DNA of 5,331 bases from JBJXHB01 sp046160725 (GTDB taxonomy: Bacteria > Pseudomonadota > Gammaproteobacteria > Burkholderiales > Burkholderiaceae_C), in contig JBJXHB010000364.1 of the NCBI GenBank assembly GCA_046160725.1, positions 1 through 5,331 of the forward strand. The letters run 5' to 3'. The position numbers and the translations under genes are program-made. Every line of letters starts with the position of its first letter. Positions within the stretch are counted from its first letter, which is position 1. Below, piece after piece: positions 1 through 4,900 of the stretch. Below the pieces are notes generated by a model. It saw nothing but the letters and a program-made list of their open reading frames with translations, was not told the origin of the DNA and made no database searches.

Positions 1-53
1 GTGGCGCCGACCGGCAGCGCCATGCCATTGAGGAAGTCGCGGCGGCTGATCAT
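1..53 (-). CDS. N-terminal start of a Tat-exported protein (partial)
   Basis: Only the first 17 codons are inside the window; the gene runs off the left edge. Read on the minus strand from the ATG at 53-51 it begins MISRRDFLNGMALPVGA. S-R-R-D-F-L followed by a small/hydrophobic stretch is a twin-arginine (Tat) signal motif, so the product is probably folded in the cytoplasm, often with a cofactor, and then exported. Similar SRRDFLNG starts are familiar from periplasmic FAD/NAD(P)-binding amine-oxidase-like proteins, but 17 residues cannot decide the family and no function is claimed. The frame stays open upstream of this ATG, so a slightly earlier start is possible. It is divergent from the ars operon, with about 97 bases between the two start codons. 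Confidence 0.6.
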   Translation of the reverse strand, partial: MISRRDFLNGMALPVGA

Positions 54-115
54 GCGTGGCGGGTGTACCCGGCCCCATGCCGGGTGTGCCGCAGCCTAGC
101 CGTCGGGCCGGCCGC

Positions 116-150
116 TTGACACGATCCTATGTTTCGATAAAAATGGAATC
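116..150 (+). promoter_or_regulatory. ars operon promoter and putative ArsR operator
   Basis: A perfect -35 hexamer TTGACA lies at 116-121. A weak -10 candidate, TAAAAA, lies at 138-143 with a 16-base spacer. An imperfect inverted repeat, TTTCGAT (132-138) - AAAA - ATGGAAT (143-149), matching at 5 of 7 positions, overlaps the -10 and ends just before the arsR ATG at 151. An AT-rich inverted repeat over the -10 is where an ArsR repressor would be expected to bind and block RNA polymerase. This short AT-rich patch stands out in otherwise GC-rich DNA. The -35 is clear; the exact -10 and the operator are inferred. Confidence 0.6.
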
Positions 151-477
151 ATGGATGAAAAAGCCGCTGTCCTCGCCCTCGCCGCCCTGGCGCAGGAGGC
201 CCGCCTGCGGGTCTTCCGCGCCCTGGTCGGCGCAGCGCCGGACGGCATGACGCCCGGGTCGCTGTCGGCGATGCTGGACGTGCCGGCCTCGACGCTGTCG
301 TTTCACCTCAAGGAGCTGGTGCATGCCGGCCTGGTCACGGTGGAGCGCGAAAGCCGCCATCTGATCTACCGGCCGGCGCTGCCGCAGATGAACGCGCTGA
401 TGGGCTTTCTCACCGACCACTGCTGCCAGGGCCGCTCGTGCGCGAGCGGCCGTGTGCGGCGCATCACCACCTGTTGA
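151..477 (+). CDS. arsR: ArsR/SmtB-family arsenic-responsive repressor
   Basis: This 108-residue winged-helix repressor would bind the operator upstream of its own gene and release it when As(III) (or Sb(III)) binds. The helix-turn-helix spans roughly residues 34-62 (TPGSLSAML..PASTLSFHLKELVHAGLV), followed by a wing at about 63-75 (VERESRHLIYRP). The metalloid site appears to be C-terminal: C91 and C92 in DHCCQGRSC, plus C97, with a further Cys as the last residue (C108). This resembles the three-cysteine site described for Acidithiobacillus ferrooxidans ArsR and differs from the E. coli type, whose cysteines lie in the DNA-recognition helix. The ATG at 151 is chosen because MDEKAAVLALAALAQEARL is the usual start in this subgroup. 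There is no good Shine-Dalgarno in front of it, and the ATGs at 143 and 155 are in another frame. It is the first gene of the operon; the next start is 12 bases after its stop. Confidence 0.95.
   Translation: MDEKAAVLALAALAQEARLRVFRALVGAAPDGMTPGSLSAMLDVPASTLSFHLKELVHAGLVTVERESRHLIYRPALPQMNALMGFLTDHCCQGRSCASGRVRRITTC
430..451 (+). repeat. Perfect 9-bp stem-loop in the 3' end of arsR
   Basis: GGCCGCTCG at 430-438 pairs perfectly with CGAGCGGCC at 443-451 around a TGCG tetraloop. It lies inside the arsR reading frame, across the codons just after the C91-C92 pair, and ends 24 bases before the arsR stop codon. No T-run follows, so it is not a classical intrinsic terminator. It could stabilise or process the arsR mRNA relative to downstream genes, or simply reflect GC-rich codons. 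Confidence 0.5.
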
Positions 478-489
478 ACCGGAGCCACC

Positions 490-1098
490 ATGAAACGCTT
501 CCATGTCCACCTGCATGTCGACGACCTGTCGCGCAGCATCGGTTTCTACTCGCAGCTGTTCGCTGCGCCGCCGGCGCGCGTCGAGGCCGACTATGCGAAG
601 TGGATGCTTGACGACCCGGCGGTCAACTTCGCCATCTCGACCCGCGGCACACACCCGGGCATCGACCACCTGGGCTTCCAGACCGACGACCCGGCCGAGC
701 TGTCCGCCATGAAGGCGCGCGCCCAGGCCGCCGACATGGCGCTGCTCGACGAGGGCGAAACCACCTGCTGCTATGCCCGCAGCGAGAAGCACTGGGTGAC
801 CGACCCTCAGGGCATTGCCTGGGAGCACTTCCACACACTGGCCGGCATACCGGTGTTCAGCGAGGCGGCCTCGGCATCAAGCTCGGCCGCGCCAGGCGCC
901 AAGGTCGCTCAGAGCGCCGACACCGGCGGCGCCTGCTGCGGCCCGACGGTCACGCCCGCGGCCGCGCTGCTGGCGGCGTCGGCACTGTCGATGGCGGCCA
1001 AGCCGGCTGCAGGCGGCGAGGCTGCCGCGTGCTGCCCGGCGCCCCAGCGCGGCAAGCCGGTGGCCATACCGGTGCGCAGCGGCTCGGGCTGCTGCTGA
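490..1098 (+). CDS. arsI: ArsI/CadI-family VOC metalloenzyme (probable C-As lyase) with Cys-rich tail
   Basis: This 202-residue protein of the vicinal oxygen chelate (glyoxalase/bleomycin-resistance) superfamily is closest in pattern to ArsI, the Fe(II)-dependent lyase that uses O2 to cleave the C-As bond of trivalent methyl or aromatic arsenicals and give As(III). The VOC fold covers residues about 1-120. Likely metal ligands by position are H5 (FHVHLHVDDL), H60 (GIDHLGFQ) and E112 (AWEHFH). The C93-C94 pair in TTCCYARSEKHWVTDP matches the substrate-binding vicinal cysteines of ArsI. From about 123 a low-complexity Ala/Ser/Gly/Pro tail carries three more CC pairs: C149-C150, C181-C182 and the terminal C201-C202. 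A GGAG Shine-Dalgarno at 481-484 supports the ATG at 490. It is cotranscribed with arsR and arsC. CadI-type proteins of this family have been linked to cadmium, so the substrate is inferred, helped by the ars context. Confidence 0.85.
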   Translation: MKRFHVHLHVDDLSRSIGFYSQLFAAPPARVEADYAKWMLDDPAVNFAISTRGTHPGIDHLGFQTDDPAELSAMKARAQAADMALLDEGETTCCYARSEKHWVTDPQGIAWEHFHTLAGIPVFSEAASASSSAAPGAKVAQSADTGGACCGPTVTPAAALLAASALSMAAKPAAGGEAAACCPAPQRGKPVAIPVRSGSGCC

Positions 1099-1101
1099 GC
1101 G

Positions 1102-1126
1102 GCTGAGCAGAGCGGCTGTGCTCAGC
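1102..1126 (+). repeat. Intercistronic stem-loop between arsI and arsC
   Basis: GCTGAGCA (1102-1109) and TGCTCAGC (1119-1126) form a perfect 8-bp inverted repeat with a 9-base loop. It occupies most of the 45-base gap between the arsI-like stop (1098) and the arsC start (1144), and sits 8 bases before the arsC Shine-Dalgarno GGAG (1135-1138). There is no following U-run. It may mark an mRNA processing or stability point, or a weak attenuator. Confidence 0.5.
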
Positions 1127-1143
1127 GGCCATGTGGAGCGGCG

Positions 1144-1650
1144 ATGACGGCGCATGTGCTGATCCTGTGCACCCACAACTCGGCCCGCAGCGTGCTCGCC
1201 GAGGCGATGCTCAACCACTGGGCCGCGCGGTTGGGACGTGACGTCCGTGCTCACAGCGCCGGCAGTGCGCCCAGTGGCCGCGTCAACCCGCTCGCACTGG
1301 ACTGCCTGCATGCGGCGGGCATTGACACCGCGGGCAGCCACAGCAAGGGCTGGGATGCCTTCACCGGCCCGGCATCACCGCCACTGTCGGTGGTGATCAC
1401 GGTCTGCGACAGCGCCGCCGCCACGCCCTGCCCGGTGCTTCCTGGTGCCGGCGTCGGGAGCCCGCAGCAGGTGCATTGGGGCTATCCGGACCCGTCGGAC
1501 GCCGACGGCGGCGACGCCGGTCGGCGCCGTGCCTTCGAGCTGACGCGCCAGGCGCTGGGCTACCGCATGCTGCAGCTGCTGGCACTGCCCATCGAGACGC
1601 TGGACCAGGCCGCACTGCGCACGGCGCTGGCCGATATCGGCCGCAGCTGA
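1144..1650 (+). CDS. arsC: Arsenate reductase, low-molecular-weight phosphatase type
   Basis: This 168-residue cytoplasmic enzyme reduces As(V) to As(III), supplying the substrate of the Acr3 pump encoded next. It has the LMW protein-tyrosine-phosphatase fold. The P-loop C-x5-R-S is at residues 9-16 (CTHNSARS, nucleophile C9). The redox cysteines are C88 and C96 in VCDSAAATPCPVLPG, and the likely general acid is D116 in WGYPDPSD. Length and the C-x7-C spacing fit the proteobacterial form of this family. Whether electrons come from thioredoxin or glutathione/glutaredoxin cannot be read from sequence. GGAG at 1135-1138, five bases before the ATG, supports the start. It lies between the arsI-like gene and acr3, and 27 bases separate its stop from acr3. 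All three catalytic cysteines are present, so it is probably active. Confidence 0.95.
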   Translation: MTAHVLILCTHNSARSVLAEAMLNHWAARLGRDVRAHSAGSAPSGRVNPLALDCLHAAGIDTAGSHSKGWDAFTGPASPPLSVVITVCDSAAATPCPVLPGAGVGSPQQVHWGYPDPSDADGGDAGRRRAFELTRQALGYRMLQLLALPIETLDQAALRTALADIGRS

Positions 1651-1677
1651 CGGCCCGGCCCAGAAGCGACGATCAAC

Positions 1678-2706
1678 ATGAACCTGTTCGAGCGTTGGCT
1701 CACGCTGTGGGTCCTGCTGTGCATCGTGGCCGGCGTCGCGTTGGGGCAGGCGCTGCCGGGGCCGGTGCAGGCGGTCGGCCGCATGGAGCTGGCGCAGGTC
1801 AACCTGCCGGTGGGCCTGCTGATCTGGGTGATGGTCATCCCGATGCTGCTGCGGGTGGACTTCGGCGCGCTGCACCAGGTCGGCCGGCACTGGCGCGGCA
1901 TCGGCGTCACGCTGTTCGTCAACTGGGCCGTCAAGCCGTTCTCGATGGCGCTGCTGGGCTGGCTGTTCATCCGCGAGCTGTTCGCGCCCTGGCTGCCGGC
2001 GGACCAGCTGGACAGCTATGTGGCCGGCTTGATCCTGCTGGCCGCGGCGCCCTGCACCGCCATGGTGTTCGTCTGGAGCCGGCTCACCGGCGGCGACCCG
2101 CTGTTCACGCTGACGCAGGTGGCGCTGAACGACACCATCATGGTGTTTGCCTTCGCGCCCATCGTCGCGCTGCTGCTGGGGCTGTCGTCGATCACGGTGC
2201 CGTGGGCCACCCTCATCATCTCGGTCGGGCTGTACATCGTGGTCCCGGTTCTGCTGGCGCAGGCCTGGCGGCGCTGGCTGCTGCGGCGCGGCCCGGCGGC
2301 GCTGGAGGCAGTGCTGGCCCGGCTGGGCCCCTGGTCCATCGCCGCGCTGCTGGCCACCCTGGTGCTGCTGTTCGCGTTCCAGGGCGAGGCCTTGCTGCTG
2401 CAGCCGCTGGTCATCGCGATGCTGGCGGTGCCGATCCTGATCCAGGTGCTGTTCAACGCCGCGCTGGCCTACGGCCTGAACCGCCGCGTGGGCGAGTCCC
2501 ATCGGGTGGCTTGCCCGTCGGCGCTGATCGGCGCGAGCAACTTCTTCGAGCTGGCCGTGGCCGCGGCGATCAGCCTTTTTGGCTTCCAGTCCGGTGCGGC
2601 CTTGGCCACCGTGGTCGGCGTGCTGGTCGAGGTGCCGGTGATGTTGCTGGTGGTGCGCGTGGTCAACCGCAGCCAGGGCTGGTACGAGCGCGGCGCGGCG
2701 CGTTGA
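1678..2706 (+). CDS. acr3: Arsenite efflux transporter, ACR3 family
   Basis: This 342-residue inner-membrane protein exports arsenite (and perhaps antimonite) using the proton motive force, and is the final step of the operon's detoxification route. About ten hydrophobic segments are visible, roughly at residues 8-24, 42-60, 74-97, 114-133, 146-170, 174-194, 218-238, 243-263, 283-303 and 306-328, as expected for the bile/arsenite/riboflavin transporter superfamily. The key residue C126 lies in AAAPCTAMVFVWS, matching the essential TM4 cysteine of ACR3 proteins. Conserved acidic residues are E291 (GASNFFELAVA) and E318 (GVLVEVPVML). The length is typical of bacterial Acr3. The ribosome site is weak (AGAAGCG about 10 bases upstream), but the ATG gives the expected MNLFERWLTLWVL start. 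It is the last gene of the operon and converges on the NTF2-like gene. Confidence 0.96.
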   Translation: MNLFERWLTLWVLLCIVAGVALGQALPGPVQAVGRMELAQVNLPVGLLIWVMVIPMLLRVDFGALHQVGRHWRGIGVTLFVNWAVKPFSMALLGWLFIRELFAPWLPADQLDSYVAGLILLAAAPCTAMVFVWSRLTGGDPLFTLTQVALNDTIMVFAFAPIVALLLGLSSITVPWATLIISVGLYIVVPVLLAQAWRRWLLRRGPAALEAVLARLGPWSIAALLATLVLLFAFQGEALLLQPLVIAMLAVPILIQVLFNAALAYGLNRRVGESHRVACPSALIGASNFFELAVAAAISLFGFQSGAALATVVGVLVEVPVMLLVVRVVNRSQGWYERGAAR

Positions 2707-2739
2707 GCCGGGTGCGCCCGCCCCGGCGGATGACCGCCG
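2707..2739 (+). terminator. GC-rich hairpins between convergent genes (possible terminator)
   Basis: The short gap between the acr3 stop and the stop of the oppositely oriented NTF2-like gene holds two mutually exclusive hairpins. One is GCCGGG (2707-2712) with CCCGGC (2722-2727), loop 9. The other is CGGCGG (2724-2729) with CCGCCG (2734-2739), loop ATGA. Neither has a T-run on either side, so they are not typical intrinsic terminators. Their placement between converging transcripts suggests a bidirectional terminator or 3'-end stabiliser. Confidence 0.35.
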
Positions 2740-3135
2740 TCAAGCCGGCCGGCCCGCCCGTTCCAGCATCGCCGCCATCTGCTGGTGCAGCATGTTGACC
2801 GCCTTCAGCGGCCGCACCATGACCTTGAACTCGGTGATGCGGCCGGTCCAGTCCCAGCGGATCAGGTCGACGCCGTTGATCGCAATGCCGTCGATCACGG
2901 TCTCGAACTCCAGCACCGCGTCCTGCGCGCCGACGATCTCGCGCACGTACCGGAACTGCTCGTTGCCCAGGACCTGCAAGGCCGCCGCGAGATAGGCCTT
3001 GGTGATGGCCTTGCCGCGCTGCGGCGTGTGCACCACGGGCGACAGGAACACCACGTCATCGGCCAGCAGGTCGTCCAGTTGGGACGGATCGCGGGCCTGT
3101 GCCAGGCGGTGCCAGCGTTCGACAGGATTGGTCAT
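2740..3135 (-). CDS. NTF2/SnoaL-like fold protein, function unknown
   Basis: The predicted 131-residue protein starts MTNPVERWHRLAQARDPSQLD. Its pattern is that of the SnoaL-like branch of the NTF2 superfamily: an N-terminal helix pair, LLADDVVFLSPVVHTPQRGK, a strand-rich centre (FETVIDGIAINGVDLIRWD) and the closing FKVMVRPLKAVNMLHQQM. The cone-shaped fold binds small ligands or acts as an isomerase, dehydratase or scaffold in different members. No catalytic set is recognised, so no reaction is assigned. The ATG at 3135-3133 is chosen because the fold starts there and AAGGA lies about 10 bases upstream. The frame stays open to 3291, but that extension runs inside pncA and is not part of the family. 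It follows pncA after 7 bases, so they are almost certainly cotranscribed. Confidence 0.85.
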   Translation of the reverse strand: MTNPVERWHRLAQARDPSQLDDLLADDVVFLSPVVHTPQRGKAITKAYLAAALQVLGNEQFRYVREIVGAQDAVLEFETVIDGIAINGVDLIRWDWTGRITEFKVMVRPLKAVNMLHQQMAAMLERAGRPA

Positions 3136-3142
3136 GGCTTGA

Positions 3143-3778
3143 TCATCCTTGGTGGATTGAAGCGGGATCGTCCAGCAGTGCGACGCCTGCCTGCTGCATC
3201 TGGGCCAGGGCCGCGGCCAGCGAGCCGCCCAGGTCGATGGCGCGGCAGGCTGCCAGTTGCACGTTGACCTCGAAGCCCATCCGTCGAGCATCCAGCGCCG
3301 AGTAGGCCACGCAGAAGTCGGTGGCCAGGCCGCACAGCGTCAGGCGCGCCAGGCCGCGCTCGCGCAGGTAGCCGGCCAGCCCGGTGGGCGTTCGGCGGTC
3401 GTTCTCGAAGAAGGCCGAATAGCTGTCGATGCCGGGGCGATAACCCTTGCGGATGACCAGCTCGGCCCGGTCGGCCCGCAGCGCCGCATGGAACTGCGCA
3501 CCGGGCGTGCCCTGGACGCAGTGGTCTGGCCACAGCGTCTGCTCGCCATAGGGCATGGCCACGCTCGAGAAGGCCGCGGCGCCCGGGTGCGCGGAGGCGA
3601 ACGAGCGATGCCCCGGCGGATGCCAGTCCTGCGTCAGCAGCACATGGGCGAAGCGGTCCATCAGGCCGTTGATCACCGGCACCACGGCATCGCCGTCGGC
3701 CACGGCGAGCGCGCCGCTGGGGCAGAAGTCCGCCTGCACGTCGATGACGACGAGGGCGTGGGTGCCGGCTTCGTTCAT
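3143..3778 (-). CDS. pncA: Nicotinamidase (nicotinamide amidohydrolase)
   Basis: This 211-residue cytoplasmic enzyme of the isochorismatase-like cysteine hydrolase family deaminates nicotinamide to nicotinate and ammonia, feeding the Preiss-Handler NAD salvage route. The catalytic triad is complete: D13 (VVIDVQADF), K111 (VIRKGYRPG) and C156 (LATDFCVAYSA), nearly the numbering of E. coli PncA. The metal site is D51, H53 and H57 (TQDWHPPGHRSF) with H86 (WPDHCVQG). Length is typical and no key residue is missing. Its ATG overlaps the stop of the upstream DUF5615 gene (ATGA, 3775-3778) and there is no good Shine-Dalgarno in front, so translation is probably coupled to that toxin-like gene. It is followed by the NTF2-like gene. 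No pncB or other NAD gene is visible in the window. Confidence 0.95.
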   Translation of the reverse strand: MNEAGTHALVVIDVQADFCPSGALAVADGDAVVPVINGLMDRFAHVLLTQDWHPPGHRSFASAHPGAAAFSSVAMPYGEQTLWPDHCVQGTPGAQFHAALRADRAELVIRKGYRPGIDSYSAFFENDRRTPTGLAGYLRERGLARLTLCGLATDFCVAYSALDARRMGFEVNVQLAACRAIDLGGSLAAALAQMQQAGVALLDDPASIHQG

Positions 3779-4107
3779 TCGAGCACCACGACGCCGGTGG
3801 CCGGGTCATCGAAGGCCTGGTGCAATCGGTCGGCCGCCGACAGCAGCGCGGCCAGCACCGCGTCATTGCTGACGTTGCCCAGCGCCAGGTGAATGAGCCT
3901 GGGGCGATAGCCGCGCGCCGCCACCAAGCGCTGGAAGTCGTCATCCTTGGAACAGATCACGAAATCCTGCTGGGCGGCGTACTCGCAGATCTGGGCGTCA
4001 CTCGCCTGTTGCAGCCCCAGCAACGCCACCTGGCTGCTGCCCGGAAACCGGTCCTGCATGGCCGGCACCAGGCGCCGCGAAAGGTTCTCGTCGAGCTGCA
4101 GCTTCAC
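3775..4107 (-). CDS. DUF5615 PIN-like protein, putative toxin of a TA pair
   Basis: This 110-residue protein starts at a GTG (4107-4105) that overlaps the stop of the DUF433 gene (GTGA). It follows the DUF5615 / Mut7-C-like PIN-domain pattern: MKLQLDENLSRRLV with D6-E7-N8, then QASDAQICEYA with D37, then FVICSKDDDFQRL with D55-D57, then LIHLALGNVSND. The clustered acidic residues are those that would bind metal in a PIN-type nuclease, so an RNase toxin paired with DUF433 is the usual prediction for this gene pair. That role is inferred from family and context. No strong Shine-Dalgarno is seen, so translation is probably coupled to the antitoxin-like gene. Its own stop overlaps the pncA start. 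Confidence 0.85.
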   Translation of the reverse strand: MKLQLDENLSRRLVPAMQDRFPGSSQVALLGLQQASDAQICEYAAQQDFVICSKDDDFQRLVAARGYRPRLIHLALGNVSNDAVLAALLSAADRLHQAFDDPATGVVVLE

Positions 4108-4337
4108 GCTGCCGCGGCCAGCCGAACCTCGTGCGACTCACGCTCGGCTGCGTAGGCCAGGCAGGCTCGGATGTCCGTGGGCGTGAGTTCACGGTAGTCG
4201 GCGACGATCTGATCGACCGTCAGCCCCTGGGCCAGCCAGCCCAGTACGTCACCCACGCTGATGCGCAGGTCACGCACGCAGGGCCGACCGCCGCGGCGCA
4301 GCGGGTCGGTGGTGATGGCGGGGTGCTGTGACGTCAT
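4104..4337 (-). CDS. DUF433 protein, putative antitoxin
   Basis: This is a 77-residue protein beginning MTSQHPAITTDPLRRGGRPC. The DUF433 pattern is clear: ITTDP, a glycine pair before RPCVRDLRISVGDVLGWLAQGLTVDQIVADY, then ELTPTDIRACLAYAAER. The family is a small helical, helix-turn-helix-like domain commonly encoded directly before a DUF5615 protein and regarded as its antitoxin and probable autoregulator. The ATG at 4337-4335 is preferred over the upstream in-frame ATG at 4355 because GGGAG lies 9 bases before it and the family consensus begins nearby, while the earlier ATG has no ribosome site. It overlaps the toxin-like gene by 4 bases (GTGA), an order (antitoxin first) and coupling typical of type II TA operons. 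Confidence 0.88.
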   Translation of the reverse strand: MTSQHPAITTDPLRRGGRPCVRDLRISVGDVLGWLAQGLTVDQIVADYRELTPTDIRACLAYAAERESHEVRLAAAA

Positions 4338-4339
4338 TG

Positions 4340-4432
4340 TCAAATGCTCCCACATTCGGTGGCGGGGGACAACTGGCCGGCGCAGCCCAAGGCAAAGGCG
4401 GCGAGATCGGCGAGCGCCTCGGCTGGGTTCAT
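4340..4432 (-). CDS. Possible 30-codon small ORF upstream of DUF433
   Basis: In the 123-base gap between cutA and the DUF433 gene, an ATG at 4432-4430 opens a 30-residue frame (MNPAEALADLAAFALGCAGQ, ending ECGSI) that stops at 4342-4340, two bases before the DUF433 ATG. GAGG lies 7 bases upstream of its ATG. Third positions are mostly G/C, as in the neighbouring genes. The peptide is Ala-rich and could form an amphipathic helix with one central Cys. I recognise no family. It could be a leader peptide coupled to DUF433, the remnant of a lost gene, or chance. Confidence 0.25.
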   Translation of the reverse strand: MNPAEALADLAAFALGCAGQLSPATECGSI

Positions 4433-4460
4433 CCCAGCGCCTCGAACCAGGTCCTGATCC

Positions 4461-4844
4461 TCAGCCGCCCGCCATGCCGCCGCCGCCGCCCTCGCCGCCG
4501 GGCGCCGTGGTGATCAGCGGGCGCAGCGAGCCGTCGGCCTGCCGTGCCACCCAGGCCGCGTACTCGGCGTCGGCATGGCTGACCGGCAGCGCGTACAGCG
4601 ACGGCAGCTCATACGGATGCAGGCTGCGGATCAGCGCCGACAGCGCGTCGTAGTGGGCGACCGTGGTCTTGAACATCAGGTCGATCTCGGACTCATGGAC
4701 GAGCGCGTTCTTCCAGATGTAGCGGCTCTCGATCATGGTCAGCTGGACACAGGCCGCCAGGCCGCGGTGCAGCGCCTCCTCGCTCAGGCGCGTGGCGTCG
4801 GCGGTATGGGACACGCTCGTGTGGACGGCCAGCAGGTCGGTCAT
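4461..4844 (-). CDS. cutA: CutA1 family divalent-cation tolerance protein
   Basis: This 127-residue protein has the CutA1 trimeric ferredoxin-like fold, linked in E. coli to copper and other divalent metal tolerance; its exact role is unsettled. Visible family marks are the SEEALHRGLAACVQL segment (residues 21-35), the SRYIWKN strand (40-46), EIDLMFKTT (53-61) and the strongly conserved HPYELP (76-81). Residues about 107-127 form an unusual glycine-rich tail with five consecutive Gly encoded by GCC repeats (4476-4490 on the plus strand). The ATG at 4844-4842 gives the standard MTDLLAV start and has AAGG 7 bases upstream. An earlier in-frame ATG at 4904-4902 would add 20 polar residues and overlap the mnmA stop as ATGA, so coupling from there is possible. 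It lies directly downstream of mnmA. Confidence 0.88.
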   Translation of the reverse strand: MTDLLAVHTSVSHTADATRLSEEALHRGLAACVQLTMIESRYIWKNALVHESEIDLMFKTTVAHYDALSALIRSLHPYELPSLYALPVSHADAEYAAWVARQADGSLRPLITTAPGGEGGGGGMAGG

Positions 4845-4900
4845 TGACGCGCCTTCGTGCTGCGCACTCCGGTTTTCGCCCTTGGGGCGGTCCTGCGGGC

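Noticed and set aside
127..834. 235-codon antisense frame opposite arsR and the arsI-like gene
   Set aside because: No recognisable fold; both sense genes carry clear family motifs and ribosome sites, so this is a shadow.
1375..2502. 375-codon antisense open frame opposite arsC/acr3
   Set aside because: The Gln/Arg/His-rich composition without domains is typical of the antisense of high-GC membrane-protein genes.
2744..2753. Ten-base palindrome GCCGGCCGGC
   Set aside because: It lies in the last codons of the NTF2-like gene and is readily explained by GC-rich Gly/Arg/Pro/Ala codons; no partner copy was seen.
1476..2798. 440-codon plus-strand open frame over arsC and acr3
   Set aside because: Its product is Ala/Gly/Arg-rich with no family pattern, while arsC and acr3 in other frames on the same strand have full motifs. 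It is a GC-rich shadow frame.
3136..3291. Upstream extension of the NTF2-like frame to a start at 3291
   Set aside because: It would lie wholly inside pncA and adds Trp/Ser/Pro-rich sequence unlike the family; the ATG at 3135 has a ribosome site and fits the domain.
3132..3944. 270-codon minus-strand frame over pncA and the end of DUF5615
   Set aside because: It is in a different frame from pncA, is Arg/Gly/Ala-rich, and has none of the motifs; pncA has its full catalytic and metal site.
4338..4355. Earlier ATG at 4355 for DUF433, and a TTGACA at 4343-4338 (minus) as a -35 box
   Set aside because: The earlier ATG has no Shine-Dalgarno, and its codons contain the GGGAG used by the ATG at 4337. 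No -10 lies 16-18 bases after the TTGACA, which would in any case start inside the gene.
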